From DATDDB01 sp036524005 (lineage in GTDB: Bacteria; Pseudomonadota; Gammaproteobacteria; Burkholderiales; Gallionellaceae): 7,334 bases of DNA. Position 1 is the stretch's first letter. Each line of letters opens with the position of its first letter. The notes under the pieces are model-generated. The model saw only the letters and a list, made by a program, of their open reading frames with translations, was not told where the DNA came from and ran no database searches. The stretch is taken from the NCBI GenBank assembly GCA_036524005.1, contig DATDDB010000144.1, positions 1 through 7,334 of the forward strand, given 5' to 3'. Positions 1 to 6,900 of this stretch are shown here, piece by piece. A program made the translations under genes and the position numbers.

Positions 1-33
1 ATGCTGGGGGCGGCGCTGCTGGCAGGCGCATAG
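1..33 (+). CDS. possible 3' end of a gene entering from the left
   Basis: Frame 1 reads MLGAALLAGA and then stops at TAG (31-33). The codons are almost all G/C-ending, as in the host-like genes of this window, and the peptide is small and hydrophobic, as in the last turn of a membrane helix. It could be the C-terminus of a gene that begins outside the window. Ten codons are too few to assign a family, and the other two forward frames also stay open for some distance, so this is only a suggestion. Confidence 0.22.
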   Translation: MLGAALLAGA

Positions 34-58
34 CGTCCGATGGCGTTCGATCGCGACT

Positions 59-67
59 GTCCGCTTT
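59..67 (+). repeat. GTCCGCTTT short repeat, copy 1
   Basis: The 9-mer GTCCGCTTT occurs here, again at 1098-1106, and in inverted orientation (AAAGCGGAC) at 1045-1053. A partial copy, AAAGCGG, sits at 144-150. All copies lie in the two non-coding stretches that flank the unknown gene at 258-908. This copy also begins a small hairpin, GTCC(59-62)/GGAC(69-72), followed at once by CTTT(72-75)/AAAG(80-83). The repetition is seen directly. Calling it part of a dispersed extragenic repeat family is inference. Confidence 0.45.
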
Positions 68-93
68 TGGACTTTCGGCAAAGGGGGTTGATA

Positions 94-117
94 GGCAGCA
101 GTGTGCCCATTGCTGCC
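94..117. other. perfect stem-loop, 7-bp arms, 10-nt loop
   Basis: GGCAGCA (94-100) and TGCTGCC (111-117) are exact inverted arms around a 10-base loop. The structure lies between a possible rightward gene end (33) and the leftward gene end at 258, where a shared terminator for converging transcripts would be expected. No T-run follows on either strand (CCAAAG on plus, TATCAA on minus), so it does not meet the usual intrinsic-terminator pattern. It could be a processing or protection hairpin, or chance. Confidence 0.4.
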
Positions 118-124
118 CCAAAGT

Positions 125-136
125 CGTGTTAACACG
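125..136. repeat. 12-bp perfect palindrome CGTGTTAACACG
   Basis: CGTGTTAACACG equals its own reverse complement over all 12 bases. The symmetry does not extend further (T at 124 against C at 137). It lies 8 bases past the stem-loop that ends at 117 and is followed at 139-150 by GTCCGAAAGCGG, a degenerate copy of the repeat seen elsewhere. A site for a dimeric DNA-binding protein is possible, but no promoter can be identified beside it. Confidence 0.4.
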
Positions 137-257
137 CTGTCCGAAAGCGGCCGGTTGTACTCGACGAGAATTTACCTAGACCGGACACACACTTCCACCA
201 CAGCGCGAAGCCGGCTTTATGTTACGAGGCATCCCTCACGATTGCGGTGAAGTACCA

Positions 258-908
258 TCACAACAAACTTTTATCCAGGTCAAGCGGTAGATGTGTGGCG
301 GACGAAATTGCGCGGGCCAGATCGCCAACCCAACTCGCGTCGCACATGAGATCAATGCCGTCATAGGTCGGATCTATCAGCGCCATCGATTCAGTAGCTG
401 TCGCCACAACTACGGTTCGACCAAGCGATCGCTCAAGAGCGACACCCCTCTTAAACCAAAACAATGAAACATATCCACGACACGATCTAAATGCCTCAAT
501 AGGGTAGTTCGACCAACCGAACATGGCCTTATTACGGATAACCGCCTGCTGAGTTGAAAATCGCGCAATTAACTTTCCGCGTCGCCACACATGCAGTTCC
601 TCGCCCACCGTAGCCCATACATGACGAGCCTTCGTTGAATACATCGCGTCACAAGAGCCGACTGCAACTTGTGAACTGGCACAGAGGCGAGAAAGCAGTT
701 CTGTGTGACCAGCGGGGGTGAGCCAAACATCGACAGCCTTCCACAAATATGGCCCGAGGCAGGAGAAGACAAGGAATCGTTCCGCTTTCTGCGGGTTTGG
801 GCTGTATTGACCTACCACGACGACAAAACGCTGATGAGGCTTGGGCCGAAGTTGTTTCAGCACTGTGTCTGCGTCGCTGGGCGATTCGTCATTGGAAGCT
901 AAGATCAC
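258..908 (-). CDS. hypothetical protein of unknown family, GTG start
   Basis: I do not recognise this 216-residue protein. It looks like a soluble mixed alpha/beta protein: there is no signal peptide or transmembrane segment, and the hydrophobic strands alternate (RFVVVVGQY at 27-35, RFLVFSC at 44-50, GRTVVVATA at 163-171). The C-terminal half is rich in aromatic residues (FGWSNYPIEAF at 130-140, YVSLFWF at 146-152) and ends in an amphipathic helix near 192-204. The pattern of short strands plus a final helix is loosely like small bacterial PH-type domains, but this is only an impression. The start is GTG at 908. An in-frame TAA lies three codons upstream and no Shine-Dalgarno sequence is visible, so the true start could be a later GTG (near 860) or the gene may be 5'-truncated. 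The first in-frame ATG is only at codon 89. GC content is low for the window: a hand count of 421-540 gives 55/120, against 45/60 at 5281-5340 in purL. This suggests horizontal acquisition. It is probably a real gene because the translation is protein-like throughout and the opposite frames look poor. Confidence 0.6.
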   Translation of the reverse strand: MILASNDESPSDADTVLKQLRPKPHQRFVVVVGQYSPNPQKAERFLVFSCLGPYLWKAVDVWLTPAGHTELLSRLCASSQVAVGSCDAMYSTKARHVWATVGEELHVWRRGKLIARFSTQQAVIRNKAMFGWSNYPIEAFRSCRGYVSLFWFKRGVALERSLGRTVVVATATESMALIDPTYDGIDLMCDASWVGDLARAISSATHLPLDLDKSLL

Positions 909-1140
909 GGCTGCTTAAAGAGAATAGTTATTTAAAGGCTGATTTCATTGTGGCGCCCTCAATTCTATCTGTCCACATATGCATGAATAATACGGACATA
1001 GCGAATGTTTCTCTGGCAGCGGAACCATCCTCATTCGGTGCAGCAAAGCGGACGCTCACGAACTTCCGTTCCTGGGACCGTCCCGCCATTCCCCGTCGTC
1101 CGCTTTCATGCGGTCCTAATAAGGCCGGAGTTGCTGCGTT
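909..1140. other. non-coding stretch upstream of the unknown gene
   Basis: About 230 bases separate the starts and stops of two leftward genes. The half nearest 909 is AT-rich (909-1000) and should carry the promoter of the unknown gene. A TATTAT hexamer on the minus strand near 986-991 could be a -10, but no matching -35 is present. A small inverted pair, TGTCC (970-974)/GGACA (994-998), encloses it. The half nearest 1140 is GC-rich and holds two inverted copies of AAAGCGGACG. No convincing coding frame or RNA gene is seen. Confidence 0.4.
1045..1106. repeat. inverted pair AAAGCGGACG / CGTCCGCTTT
   Basis: AAAGCGGACG (1045-1054) and CGTCCGCTTT (1097-1106) are exact 10-bp inverted copies with 42 bases between them. 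The same 9-base core occurs at 59-67. The right arm also overlaps a small hairpin, CCGC (1100-1103)/GCGG (1110-1113). No T-run follows, so an intrinsic terminator for the leftward DUF2934 gene that ends at 1141 is not supported. The pair may be a short extragenic palindromic repeat or the relic of a mobile sequence that brought in the neighbouring low-GC gene. The latter is inference. Confidence 0.45.
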
Positions 1141-1533
1141 TCACTTCTTGCTGCCGGTCAGCATTCTGCCGACCTGGATTTCCGCCTCGATCCAATATCC
1201 TTCCGCGTTGCCGGCGAAGCCGTTTTTCTCGGCGAGGAAATAGGCCGCTTCCTGCACCATGCGGTAGCGTTGTTCCGGTGTAGGGGCTGATGCAGTTGCG
1301 GATTTGGCGGAAGGCTTTGCAGGGGCTGACCTGGTGGTCGCGGCGCTCGGTGAGGCTTTTTTCAAAGCTGCGGGCTTGCTGGCTGGTTTTGCGGCAGGTT
1401 TGGCGGTTGCGGGCTTCTTTGCGGCGGGCGCTTTGGAAGTCTTGGTGTTGCTTGCTTTTTTTGCGGTGGATGCAGACTTCAGTGGGGCCGGTTTCTTTGC
1501 GGATGCGGCGGTGCGGGTACTGGATATAGCCAT
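1141..1533 (-). CDS. DUF2934 domain protein with Lys/Ala/Pro-rich H1-like tail
   Basis: This 130-residue protein has two parts. Residues 1-85 are low complexity: lysine, alanine, proline, serine and threonine in AKK, KPAA and KPAS-type units, like the C-terminal tails of histone H1 and the bacterial AlgP/HctB-type proteins. Residues 86-120 match the small DUF2934 domain: a helix of the form QRYRMVQEAAYFLAEKNGF, a glycine turn, and the YWIEAEIQV signature in place of the common DWLxAExE. The function of DUF2934 is not established. The basic tail suggests binding to DNA or another polyanion, and the protein should be cytoplasmic because no signal peptide or membrane segment is seen. The ATG at 1533 is well supported by a purine-rich ribosome site 7 bases upstream. 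The gene is 107 bases downstream of the SpeE-like gene on the same strand, far enough to have its own promoter. The domain call is fairly secure. The role is inferred. Confidence 0.8.
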   Translation of the reverse strand: MAISSTRTAASAKKPAPLKSASTAKKASNTKTSKAPAAKKPATAKPAAKPASKPAALKKASPSAATTRSAPAKPSAKSATASAPTPEQRYRMVQEAAYFLAEKNGFAGNAEGYWIEAEIQVGRMLTGSKK

Positions 1534-1540
1534 GATATTT

Positions 1541-1548
1541 TCCTCTCC
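1541..1548 (-). promoter_or_regulatory. ribosome binding site GGAGAGGA for the DUF2934 gene
   Basis: On the minus strand GGAGAGGA ends 7 bases before the ATG at 1533. It is the only strong Shine-Dalgarno sequence in the window (the nnrD, DUF2937, speE-like and purL starts have weak or none). It fixes the start codon and suggests the DUF2934 protein is translated efficiently. Confidence 0.75.
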
Positions 1549-1591
1549 GAAAATTACATCAGCTCAATGTTCCCTTTGGATGATTCTTAAC

Positions 1592-1601
1592 TAACCGGTT
1601 A
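1592..1601. promoter_or_regulatory. palindrome TAACCGGTTA upstream of the DUF2934 gene
   Basis: TAACCGGTTA is a perfect 10-bp palindrome, 58 bases upstream of the DUF2934 start codon. A second inverted pair, TTAAC (1587-1591)/GTTAA (1598-1602), overlaps it. Its place between the SpeE-like stop and the DUF2934 start fits an operator, but no consensus promoter can be set beside it with confidence. A regulator cannot be named. Confidence 0.3.
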
Positions 1602-1640
1602 ATACTACACTCTTTTTGCTCCTGTGTGTCATCTTGGTGC

Positions 1641-2396
1641 CTATAAACTGAGCAGCCCGCCGTTGATGCCCGGCGCGCCCTCCAGCCGCGAGACCATGGG
1701 CAACAGGTTGAGCCCGGTTTGTTCCTTCAAGGCAGCGGCCTGCTCGCGCAGGTCGTCCAGCGCCATGCTTATTGGGTATCCCGCTGCGCCCAGTACGATG
1801 ACATTGCCGCTTTCGCAGGGCGGAATGGGCAATGTGCGCCCGTCAAAGGCGGTGCGGATGCGCTCCAGGTTGCCCTTGTAGTCGCGGCCGCGGCTGAGCA
1901 GGTTGATGGCGATGATGCCATTGCTGTTCAGCCGGGCGCGGCAGTTCTGGTAAAAGGGCAGGGTGTTGAGCGGGCCGGAGCGCGCCTGGGCGTCGAAACC
2001 GTCCACCAGGATCAGGTCGTACTGCTTTTCGCTGCTCATGACGAATTCCGCGCCGTCGCCGATCACGATATTGAGCCGCAGGGGGTCTTCCGGCAGCTTG
2101 AAGAATTGCCTGGCAGCGGCGACCACGCCGGGCTCGATTTCCACCACCGTGAGCCTGGCCAGCGGGTAGTGGCGATACAGGAATTTGGTGAGCGAGGCCG
2201 CACCCAGGCCGATGAGCAGCACCTTGCGCGGAAAGCGCGAGTCATCGCGCAGCAGCAGGCTCGCCATCATCTCGCGGGTGTATTCCAGTTCCAGGTGCCA
2301 GGGCCGGGCGATGCGCATCGCGCCCTGCACCCATTCGGATCCGAAGTGCAGCGTGCGCACTCCCGCTTCTTCGCGGACGTTTATACGTAGCGACAT
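1641..2396 (-). CDS. spermidine-synthase-like (polyamine aminopropyltransferase fold) protein
   Basis: This 251-residue protein has the Rossmann methyltransferase-like core of the spermidine synthase family. The nucleotide-binding loop is at 59-68 (VLLIGLGAAS), the acidic end of strand 2 at 84-92 (VVEIEPGVV), the adenine-site acidic residue at 113-115 (GDG), and YDLILVDGFDA at 126-136 corresponds to the catalytic D-S/T-x-D-P segment. Canonical enzymes transfer aminopropyl from decarboxylated S-adenosylmethionine to putrescine in the cytoplasm. Here several signature positions differ: GGGDGG reads GLGAAS, the YHE before the core reads YTRE (39-42), and DP-x-GP reads DAQARSGP. The two Asp of the catalytic segment (132, 135) remain. 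The N-terminal strand domain is short, so the protein is smaller than E. coli SpeE (about 288). It may use another amine or methylthio-nucleoside substrate, or be a relative with a different job, so I do not assign speE. The start codon lies 34 bases past the DUF2937 stop, consistent with one operon. No strong ribosome site is seen. Confidence 0.8.
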   Translation of the reverse strand: MSLRINVREEAGVRTLHFGSEWVQGAMRIARPWHLELEYTREMMASLLLRDDSRFPRKVLLIGLGAASLTKFLYRHYPLARLTVVEIEPGVVAAARQFFKLPEDPLRLNIVIGDGAEFVMSSEKQYDLILVDGFDAQARSGPLNTLPFYQNCRARLNSNGIIAINLLSRGRDYKGNLERIRTAFDGRTLPIPPCESGNVIVLGAAGYPISMALDDLREQAAALKEQTGLNLLPMVSRLEGAPGINGGLLSL

Positions 2397-2430
2397 AAAT
2401 TCACTGCGCGAACTGGCATTTTGCAGATCC

Positions 2431-2958
2431 CTAGGCGTAGCGGCGGCGGTAGGCCGTTACCACCGCATCGGATACGCGGCGCGCCAGCGCAAGCAGCAAT
2501 TCGGTCAGCACCAGGATGATGGCGGCAGTGGCTGCCCCAGCCAGCAGCGCATCCTGAGTGAGCGGTACGGAATAGGTATATTGGGCCAGTGTTTCGTCGA
2601 TCAGTTCACGGTCGCCTTTCATCAGGATACGCACCACCTGCACCGGCAGGCTGGCTTGCAGCATGGCCAGATCCGACTCGAAACGCAGCTTGCGTTTGAT
2701 CATTTCGGCGATGGCAACCCCTTCGTCCTGGAAAGCCTTTTCGTTGCTCCTGCGATGCAACTCGATCAGTTGGTCCAGGCTGCCGCCGGTGAATTTGTTC
2801 GCGATTTCCTGGTAGGGCTTGAGGTTGGCGGTGACTTCGCGCAGATGGGCATCTATCCGTTTCTGATACTGGTCGACGAGATTGGGGAGCTGTATTCCCG
2901 CCAGCAAGGCCACGCAGGCGATGACGATGAGCAGGTAGCGGTAGAGGAAGTCCATCAT
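2431..2958 (-). CDS. DUF2937 family inner-membrane protein
   Basis: This 175-residue protein has two predicted transmembrane helices at its ends: residues about 8-24 (YLLIVIACVALLAGIQL) and about 137-159 (LLAGAATAAIILVLTELLLAL). Between them is a soluble, mostly helical segment with PNLVDQYQKRIDAH (25-38), a hydrophilic region around 40-100 and a hydrophobic stretch near 100-118. This layout, the PxLVDQYxxR-type motif after helix 1 and the total length agree with the DUF2937 family, whose function is not known. The first helix begins right at the N-terminus and probably acts as an uncleaved anchor, which would put the central domain in the periplasm. Tandem ATG codons (2958 and 2955) give two nearly equal starts, with no clear Shine-Dalgarno. 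It lies 54 bases after nnrD and 34 bases before the SpeE-like gene, so co-transcription is likely. The family call is from recalled motif layout. Confidence 0.7.
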   Translation of the reverse strand: MMDFLYRYLLIVIACVALLAGIQLPNLVDQYQKRIDAHLREVTANLKPYQEIANKFTGGSLDQLIELHRRSNEKAFQDEGVAIAEMIKRKLRFESDLAMLQASLPVQVVRILMKGDRELIDETLAQYTYSVPLTQDALLAGAATAAIILVLTELLLALARRVSDAVVTAYRRRYA

Positions 2959-3012
2959 GATGGGGCAAAAGTTCGGTAGGTAATAAAGGTTAAAGCAGTT
3001 TGGGGAGTTTGG

Positions 3013-3879
3013 CTACCTTGTCCATTGGTTCAGCAGCCAGCGCGCCCACTCCGTGACCTCGCTCGCCGTCATGCCGAGCGTAACGCCTTCTGCCGCCAGC
3101 GCATCGCCCGCCGCGCCGTGCAGGTGCACGGCCAGCAGCAGGGCCTGGTCAGCATCCAGCCCTTGTGCGATGAAGGCGGCGATCATGCCGCTGAGCACGT
3201 CGCCCATGCCGGGCGCGCTCATGCCGGGATTGCCGGTGTGGTTGATGAAAACCCCGCCGTTCCGGGTGATGCACACGGAGTCTGCGCCCTTGAGCGCCAC
3301 GGCGCAATGCAGCTTTTCCGCCAACAGCCGGGCGGCACGGATTCGATCTGCCTGGACTTCCTCCGTGCCGCACCCAAGCAGGCGCGCCGCCTCGCCGGGG
3401 TGGGGGGTGATGACGGTATCCGTCTTGCGCGCGCGCAGGTCGTCCTGCAAATCGGCATGCCGTGCGAGCAGGTTGAGCGCATCGGCATCCAGCACCAGCG
3501 GCGCGCGGGCGCGCAGCGCGTCGAGCAAAAGCTTTTGCGCGGAGATGGAGCTTCCCATGCCGCAGCCCAGTGCATAGACAGTGGCGCCAGGAATCTCGGA
3601 AAAGGCATGGACACTGTGCACCATCAACTCAGGCTGGACCGGGTCAACGACGGGTGCACGTTCTGCCAGCAGGCCGACATGCACAGAGCCTGCACCCAGC
3701 TTGAGCGCTGCGCGCCCAGCCAGCAGCGCGGCGCCCACCATGCCGGAAGCCCCGCCTATGACGGCCACCGAGCCGAACATGCCTTTGTGGCTGTCGCGCG
3801 GGCGCGGCTTGAGGAAGGCGGCAACCTCTATTTGGGAGATCGCCCGTTCCCGGGCGGATGTGGGCCTGTTTTTGCTCAT
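3013..3879 (-). CDS. nnrD: ADP-dependent NAD(P)H-hydrate dehydratase
   Basis: The enzyme removes water from the S-form of NADHX or NADPHX, the damaged hydrated cofactors, using ADP, and so restores NAD(P)H. It is a cytoplasmic ribokinase-like fold protein. In the 288-residue product the family markers are in order: HKGMFGSVAVIGGASGM (31-47) with the Gly-rich loop, ALKLGAGSVHVG (58-69), VLDADALNLL (129-138), TPHPGEAARLL (158-168), LKGAD (197-201), and NPGMSAPGMGDVLSG (217-231) holding the GxGD signature with the catalytic-type Asp at 227. The protein is the dehydratase domain alone. The epimerase partner (NnrE), fused in E. coli Nnr, is not in this window. I prefer ATG 3879 because the family's N-terminus starts near here. 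An upstream in-frame ATG at 3948 would add 23 residues of poor quality and would run across the purL promoter. Neither start has a good Shine-Dalgarno. It is the first gene of the leftward cluster and is divergent from purL. Confidence 0.92.
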   Translation of the reverse strand: MSKNRPTSARERAISQIEVAAFLKPRPRDSHKGMFGSVAVIGGASGMVGAALLAGRAALKLGAGSVHVGLLAERAPVVDPVQPELMVHSVHAFSEIPGATVYALGCGMGSSISAQKLLLDALRARAPLVLDADALNLLARHADLQDDLRARKTDTVITPHPGEAARLLGCGTEEVQADRIRAARLLAEKLHCAVALKGADSVCITRNGGVFINHTGNPGMSAPGMGDVLSGMIAAFIAQGLDADQALLLAVHLHGAAGDALAAEGVTLGMTASEVTEWARWLLNQWTR

Positions 3880-3908
3880 GGCATTATGGGCTGAATTTAT
3901 TGGGAAAA

Positions 3909-3938
3909 CTGGCGCGATACGGGTAGTACCGGTATAAT
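3909..3938 (+). promoter_or_regulatory. probable sigma-70 promoter for purL
   Basis: A perfect -10 hexamer TATAAT stands at 3933-3938. With an 18-base spacer the -35 would be CTGGCG (3909-3914), which matches the consensus TTGACA at only three of six positions. The predicted start near 3945 gives a leader of about 36 bases before the purL ATG. The leader contains the tandem repeat TTATAAC/TTATAAC (3953-3966). No PurR-like operator (ACGCAAACGTTTGCGT type) is seen, so purine-responsive control at the DNA level is not supported here. Confidence 0.6.
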
Positions 3939-3980
3939 CTGGCGCCATTATCTTATAACTTATAACACGCCGCAGCGTTC

Positions 3981-6900
3981 ATGGGACCAGTTTTCGTCGG
4001 CAAACCAGCACTTTCCGCCTTCCGGCTGGAAAAGTTGCGCATCGCGCTCAAGGAAGCGGCACCCGGTGTCCAGCTGTTGGATACCCGCCACTGGTATTTT
4101 GTCGAATTGCGCGAGCCGCTTTCCGCGGCCGACGCTGCATTGCTGGGGCGCCTGCTCGGGCTGGATGCGGGGGCTGGCGAGCCGGATCAGGCGGGCAAGC
4201 TACAGCGCATGCTTGTGGTGCCGCGTCTTGGCACTATCTCGCCGTGGTCGTCCAAGGCCACCGACATAGCGCAGCATTGCGCGCTGCCGCAGGTGCAGCG
4301 CATCGAGCGCGGCGTGATGTATTACCTCGCTGGCAAACACGGCAAGGCGCTGGCCGAAGCGGAGCGCCGTGCCGCGCTGCCGCTGCTGCACGACCGCATG
4401 ACCGAATCGGTGCTGGACGACCTGGACGGGGCGGCTGACAGGATTTTCCGGCACGGCACGCCGCAGCCGCTCGCGAGCGTGGACATACTCAAGGGCGGAA
4501 AATCCGCGCTGGAAGCGGCCAACCGCGAAATGGGGCTGGCGCTTTCCCCCGATGAAGTGGATTATCTGGTCGAGAACTTCCAGAAGCTCAGGCGCAACCC
4601 GACCGATGTGGAGCTGATGATGTTCGCGCAGGCGAACTCGGAACATTGCCGCCACAAGATATTCAATGCCGACTGGGTGATAGACGGCGAGAAACAGTCC
4701 ATGTCGCTGTTCGGCATGATACGCAACACCCACCGGCAAAACCCGCATGGCACCATCGTCGCCTATTCCGACAACTCCTCGGTGATCGAGGGGGCGAACA
4801 TCGCGCGCTTCTACCCGCGCGCCGATGGCAGCTATGCCTACAGCGAGGAGCTGACCCACACCCTGATGAAGGTGGAAACGCACAACCACCCCACCGCCAT
4901 CGCCCCTTTCGCAGGCGCGGCCACTGGCGCGGGCGGCGAGATACGCGATGAGGGCGCGACCGGTTCCGGCTCCAAGCCCAAGGCGGGGCTGACCGGGTTT
5001 TCCGTTTCCAATCTGCATATCCCGGAATTCGGCCAGCCATGGGAACAAAACCCCTACGGCAAGCCAGGGCGCATCGCCTCGGCGCTGCAAATCATGCTCG
5101 ACGGCCCCATTGGCGGCGCGGCGTTCAACAACGAATTCGGCCGCCCCAACCTGGCGGGCTACTTCCGTACCTTTGAACAGCAGGTCAAAGGCGAAGTGCG
5201 CGGTTACCACAAGCCCATCATGCTGGCGGGGGGGCTGGGCAACATCAAAGCGGAACACACGCACAAGCATGCGCTGCCCGAGGGGGCACTGCTGATCCAG
5301 CTGGGCGGCCCCGGCATGCTGATAGGCCTGGGCGGGGGCGCTGCCTCCAGCATGGACACCGGCGCCAATGCGGAAAACCTCGATTTCGACTCGGTGCAGC
5401 GCGGCAACCCCGAGATGCAGCGCAGAGCACAGGAAGTGATAGACCGCTGCTGGCAGATGGGCGGGAACAACCCCATCCTTTCTATCCACGACGTGGGCGC
5501 GGGCGGCATATCCAACGCGCTGCCGGAGCTGGTGCATGGCGGCGGCAAGGGCGGCTTTTTCGAGCTGCGCGCGGTCCCGAACGAGGAGCGCGGCATGTCG
5601 CCGATGCAGATCTGGAGCAACGAGGCGCAGGAGCGCTATGTGCTGGCAATCCCGCAGGAGCGCCTGGCGGAATTCAAGGCGTTGTGCGAGCGCGAGCGCT
5701 GCCCGTTTGCCGTCATCGGGCGTGCCACCCAGGACGACCAGATCGTGGTGCATGATCGCGAATTCAACAACAATGCGGTGGACATGCCGCTGCCCGTGTT
5801 GCTCGGCAAACCGCCGAAAATGACGCGCAATGTGAAGCGCGAAAAGGTAAAACTGCAGGAGTTCGATGTGTCCGGCATTCCGCTGGAAGAGGCCATCGTT
5901 CGCGTGCTGCGCTGCCCAACGGTGGCGAACAAGACTTTCCTCATCAGCATCGGCGACCGTACCGTGGGCGGCATGACCGCACGCGACCAGATGGTGGGCC
6001 CGTGGCAAGTGCCGGTGGCCGATGCCGCGGTGACGCTGATGGGCTTCAATACCAATCAGGGCGAGGCTTTTGCCATCGGCGAGCGCACTCCGCTGGCCGT
6101 GCTCAACGCCCCGGCTTCAGCGCGCATGGCGGTGGGCGAGGCCATCACCAACATCTCCGGCACGCGCATCGAAAAAATCGGCGACATCAAGCTCTCAGCC
6201 AACTGGATGGCCGCGGCCGGGCACCATGGCGAGGATGCGGCGCTGTTCGATGCCGTGCGTGCCGTGGGCATGGAGATGTGCCCGGAACTGGGCATCAGCA
6301 TCCCGGTGGGCAAGGACTCCATGTCCATGAAGACCAGCTGGGCCGAAGGCTCGGGCAAGGGCGGCGGCAAACGCAAGGAGGTGACCGCACCCCTGTCGCT
6401 GATCGTCTCTGCTTTTGCACCCTGCTCCGACGTGCGCAAGACGCTCACCCCGCAGCTCACGGCCGATCTTGATACAGTCATCCTGCTGATAGACCTGGGC
6501 CTGGGCAAGGACAGGCTGGGCGGCTCGGTGCTGGCGCAGGTGTACAACCAGGTTGGCAGTGCCGCGCCCGATGCGGACGACCCGCGCCGCCTGAAAACAT
6601 TCTTCGACCTGATTCAGCGCTTCAATGCCGAGGGCAAGCTGCTGGCCTACCATGACCGTTCCGACGGTGGCCTGTTCGTCGCGTTGTGCGAAATGGCGTT
6701 TGCCTCGCACATCGGGCTGAATATCGATCTGGACGAGACCAGCCGCAACAGCTTGCGCGCCCTGTTCAGCGAAGAACTCGGTGCGCTGGTGCAGGTGCGC
6801 AAGGCCGACCTGCCAACATTGCTGGAGCAATGCTATGAAGCGGGCATGGTGGAAGTCCATCCGGTGGCGCGGCTGAACACTCGCGGCGAAATCGTCATCA

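Noticed and set aside
1100..1113. Hairpin CCGC/GCGG as terminator of the DUF2934 gene
   Set aside because: The stem is only four pairs and no T-run follows on the minus strand.
749..1243. 164-codon plus-strand frame
   Set aside because: It overlaps two better supported minus-strand genes and the non-coding stretch between them, and its translation is rich in Arg, Pro and Ser with no domain-like pattern.
1719..2390. 223-codon plus-strand frame
   Set aside because: It is antisense to the SpeE-like gene and has no recognisable motif.
3025..3894. 289-codon plus-strand frame
   Set aside because: It is antisense to nnrD, which shows all of its family motifs. The plus translation is His/Gln/Arg-rich shadow sequence.
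4200..6008. 602-codon open frame on the minus strand
   Set aside because: It is exactly antisense to purL, whose motifs are continuous in the plus frame. The His/Ala/Arg/Gly-heavy translation is what GC-rich codon bias gives on the opposite strand.
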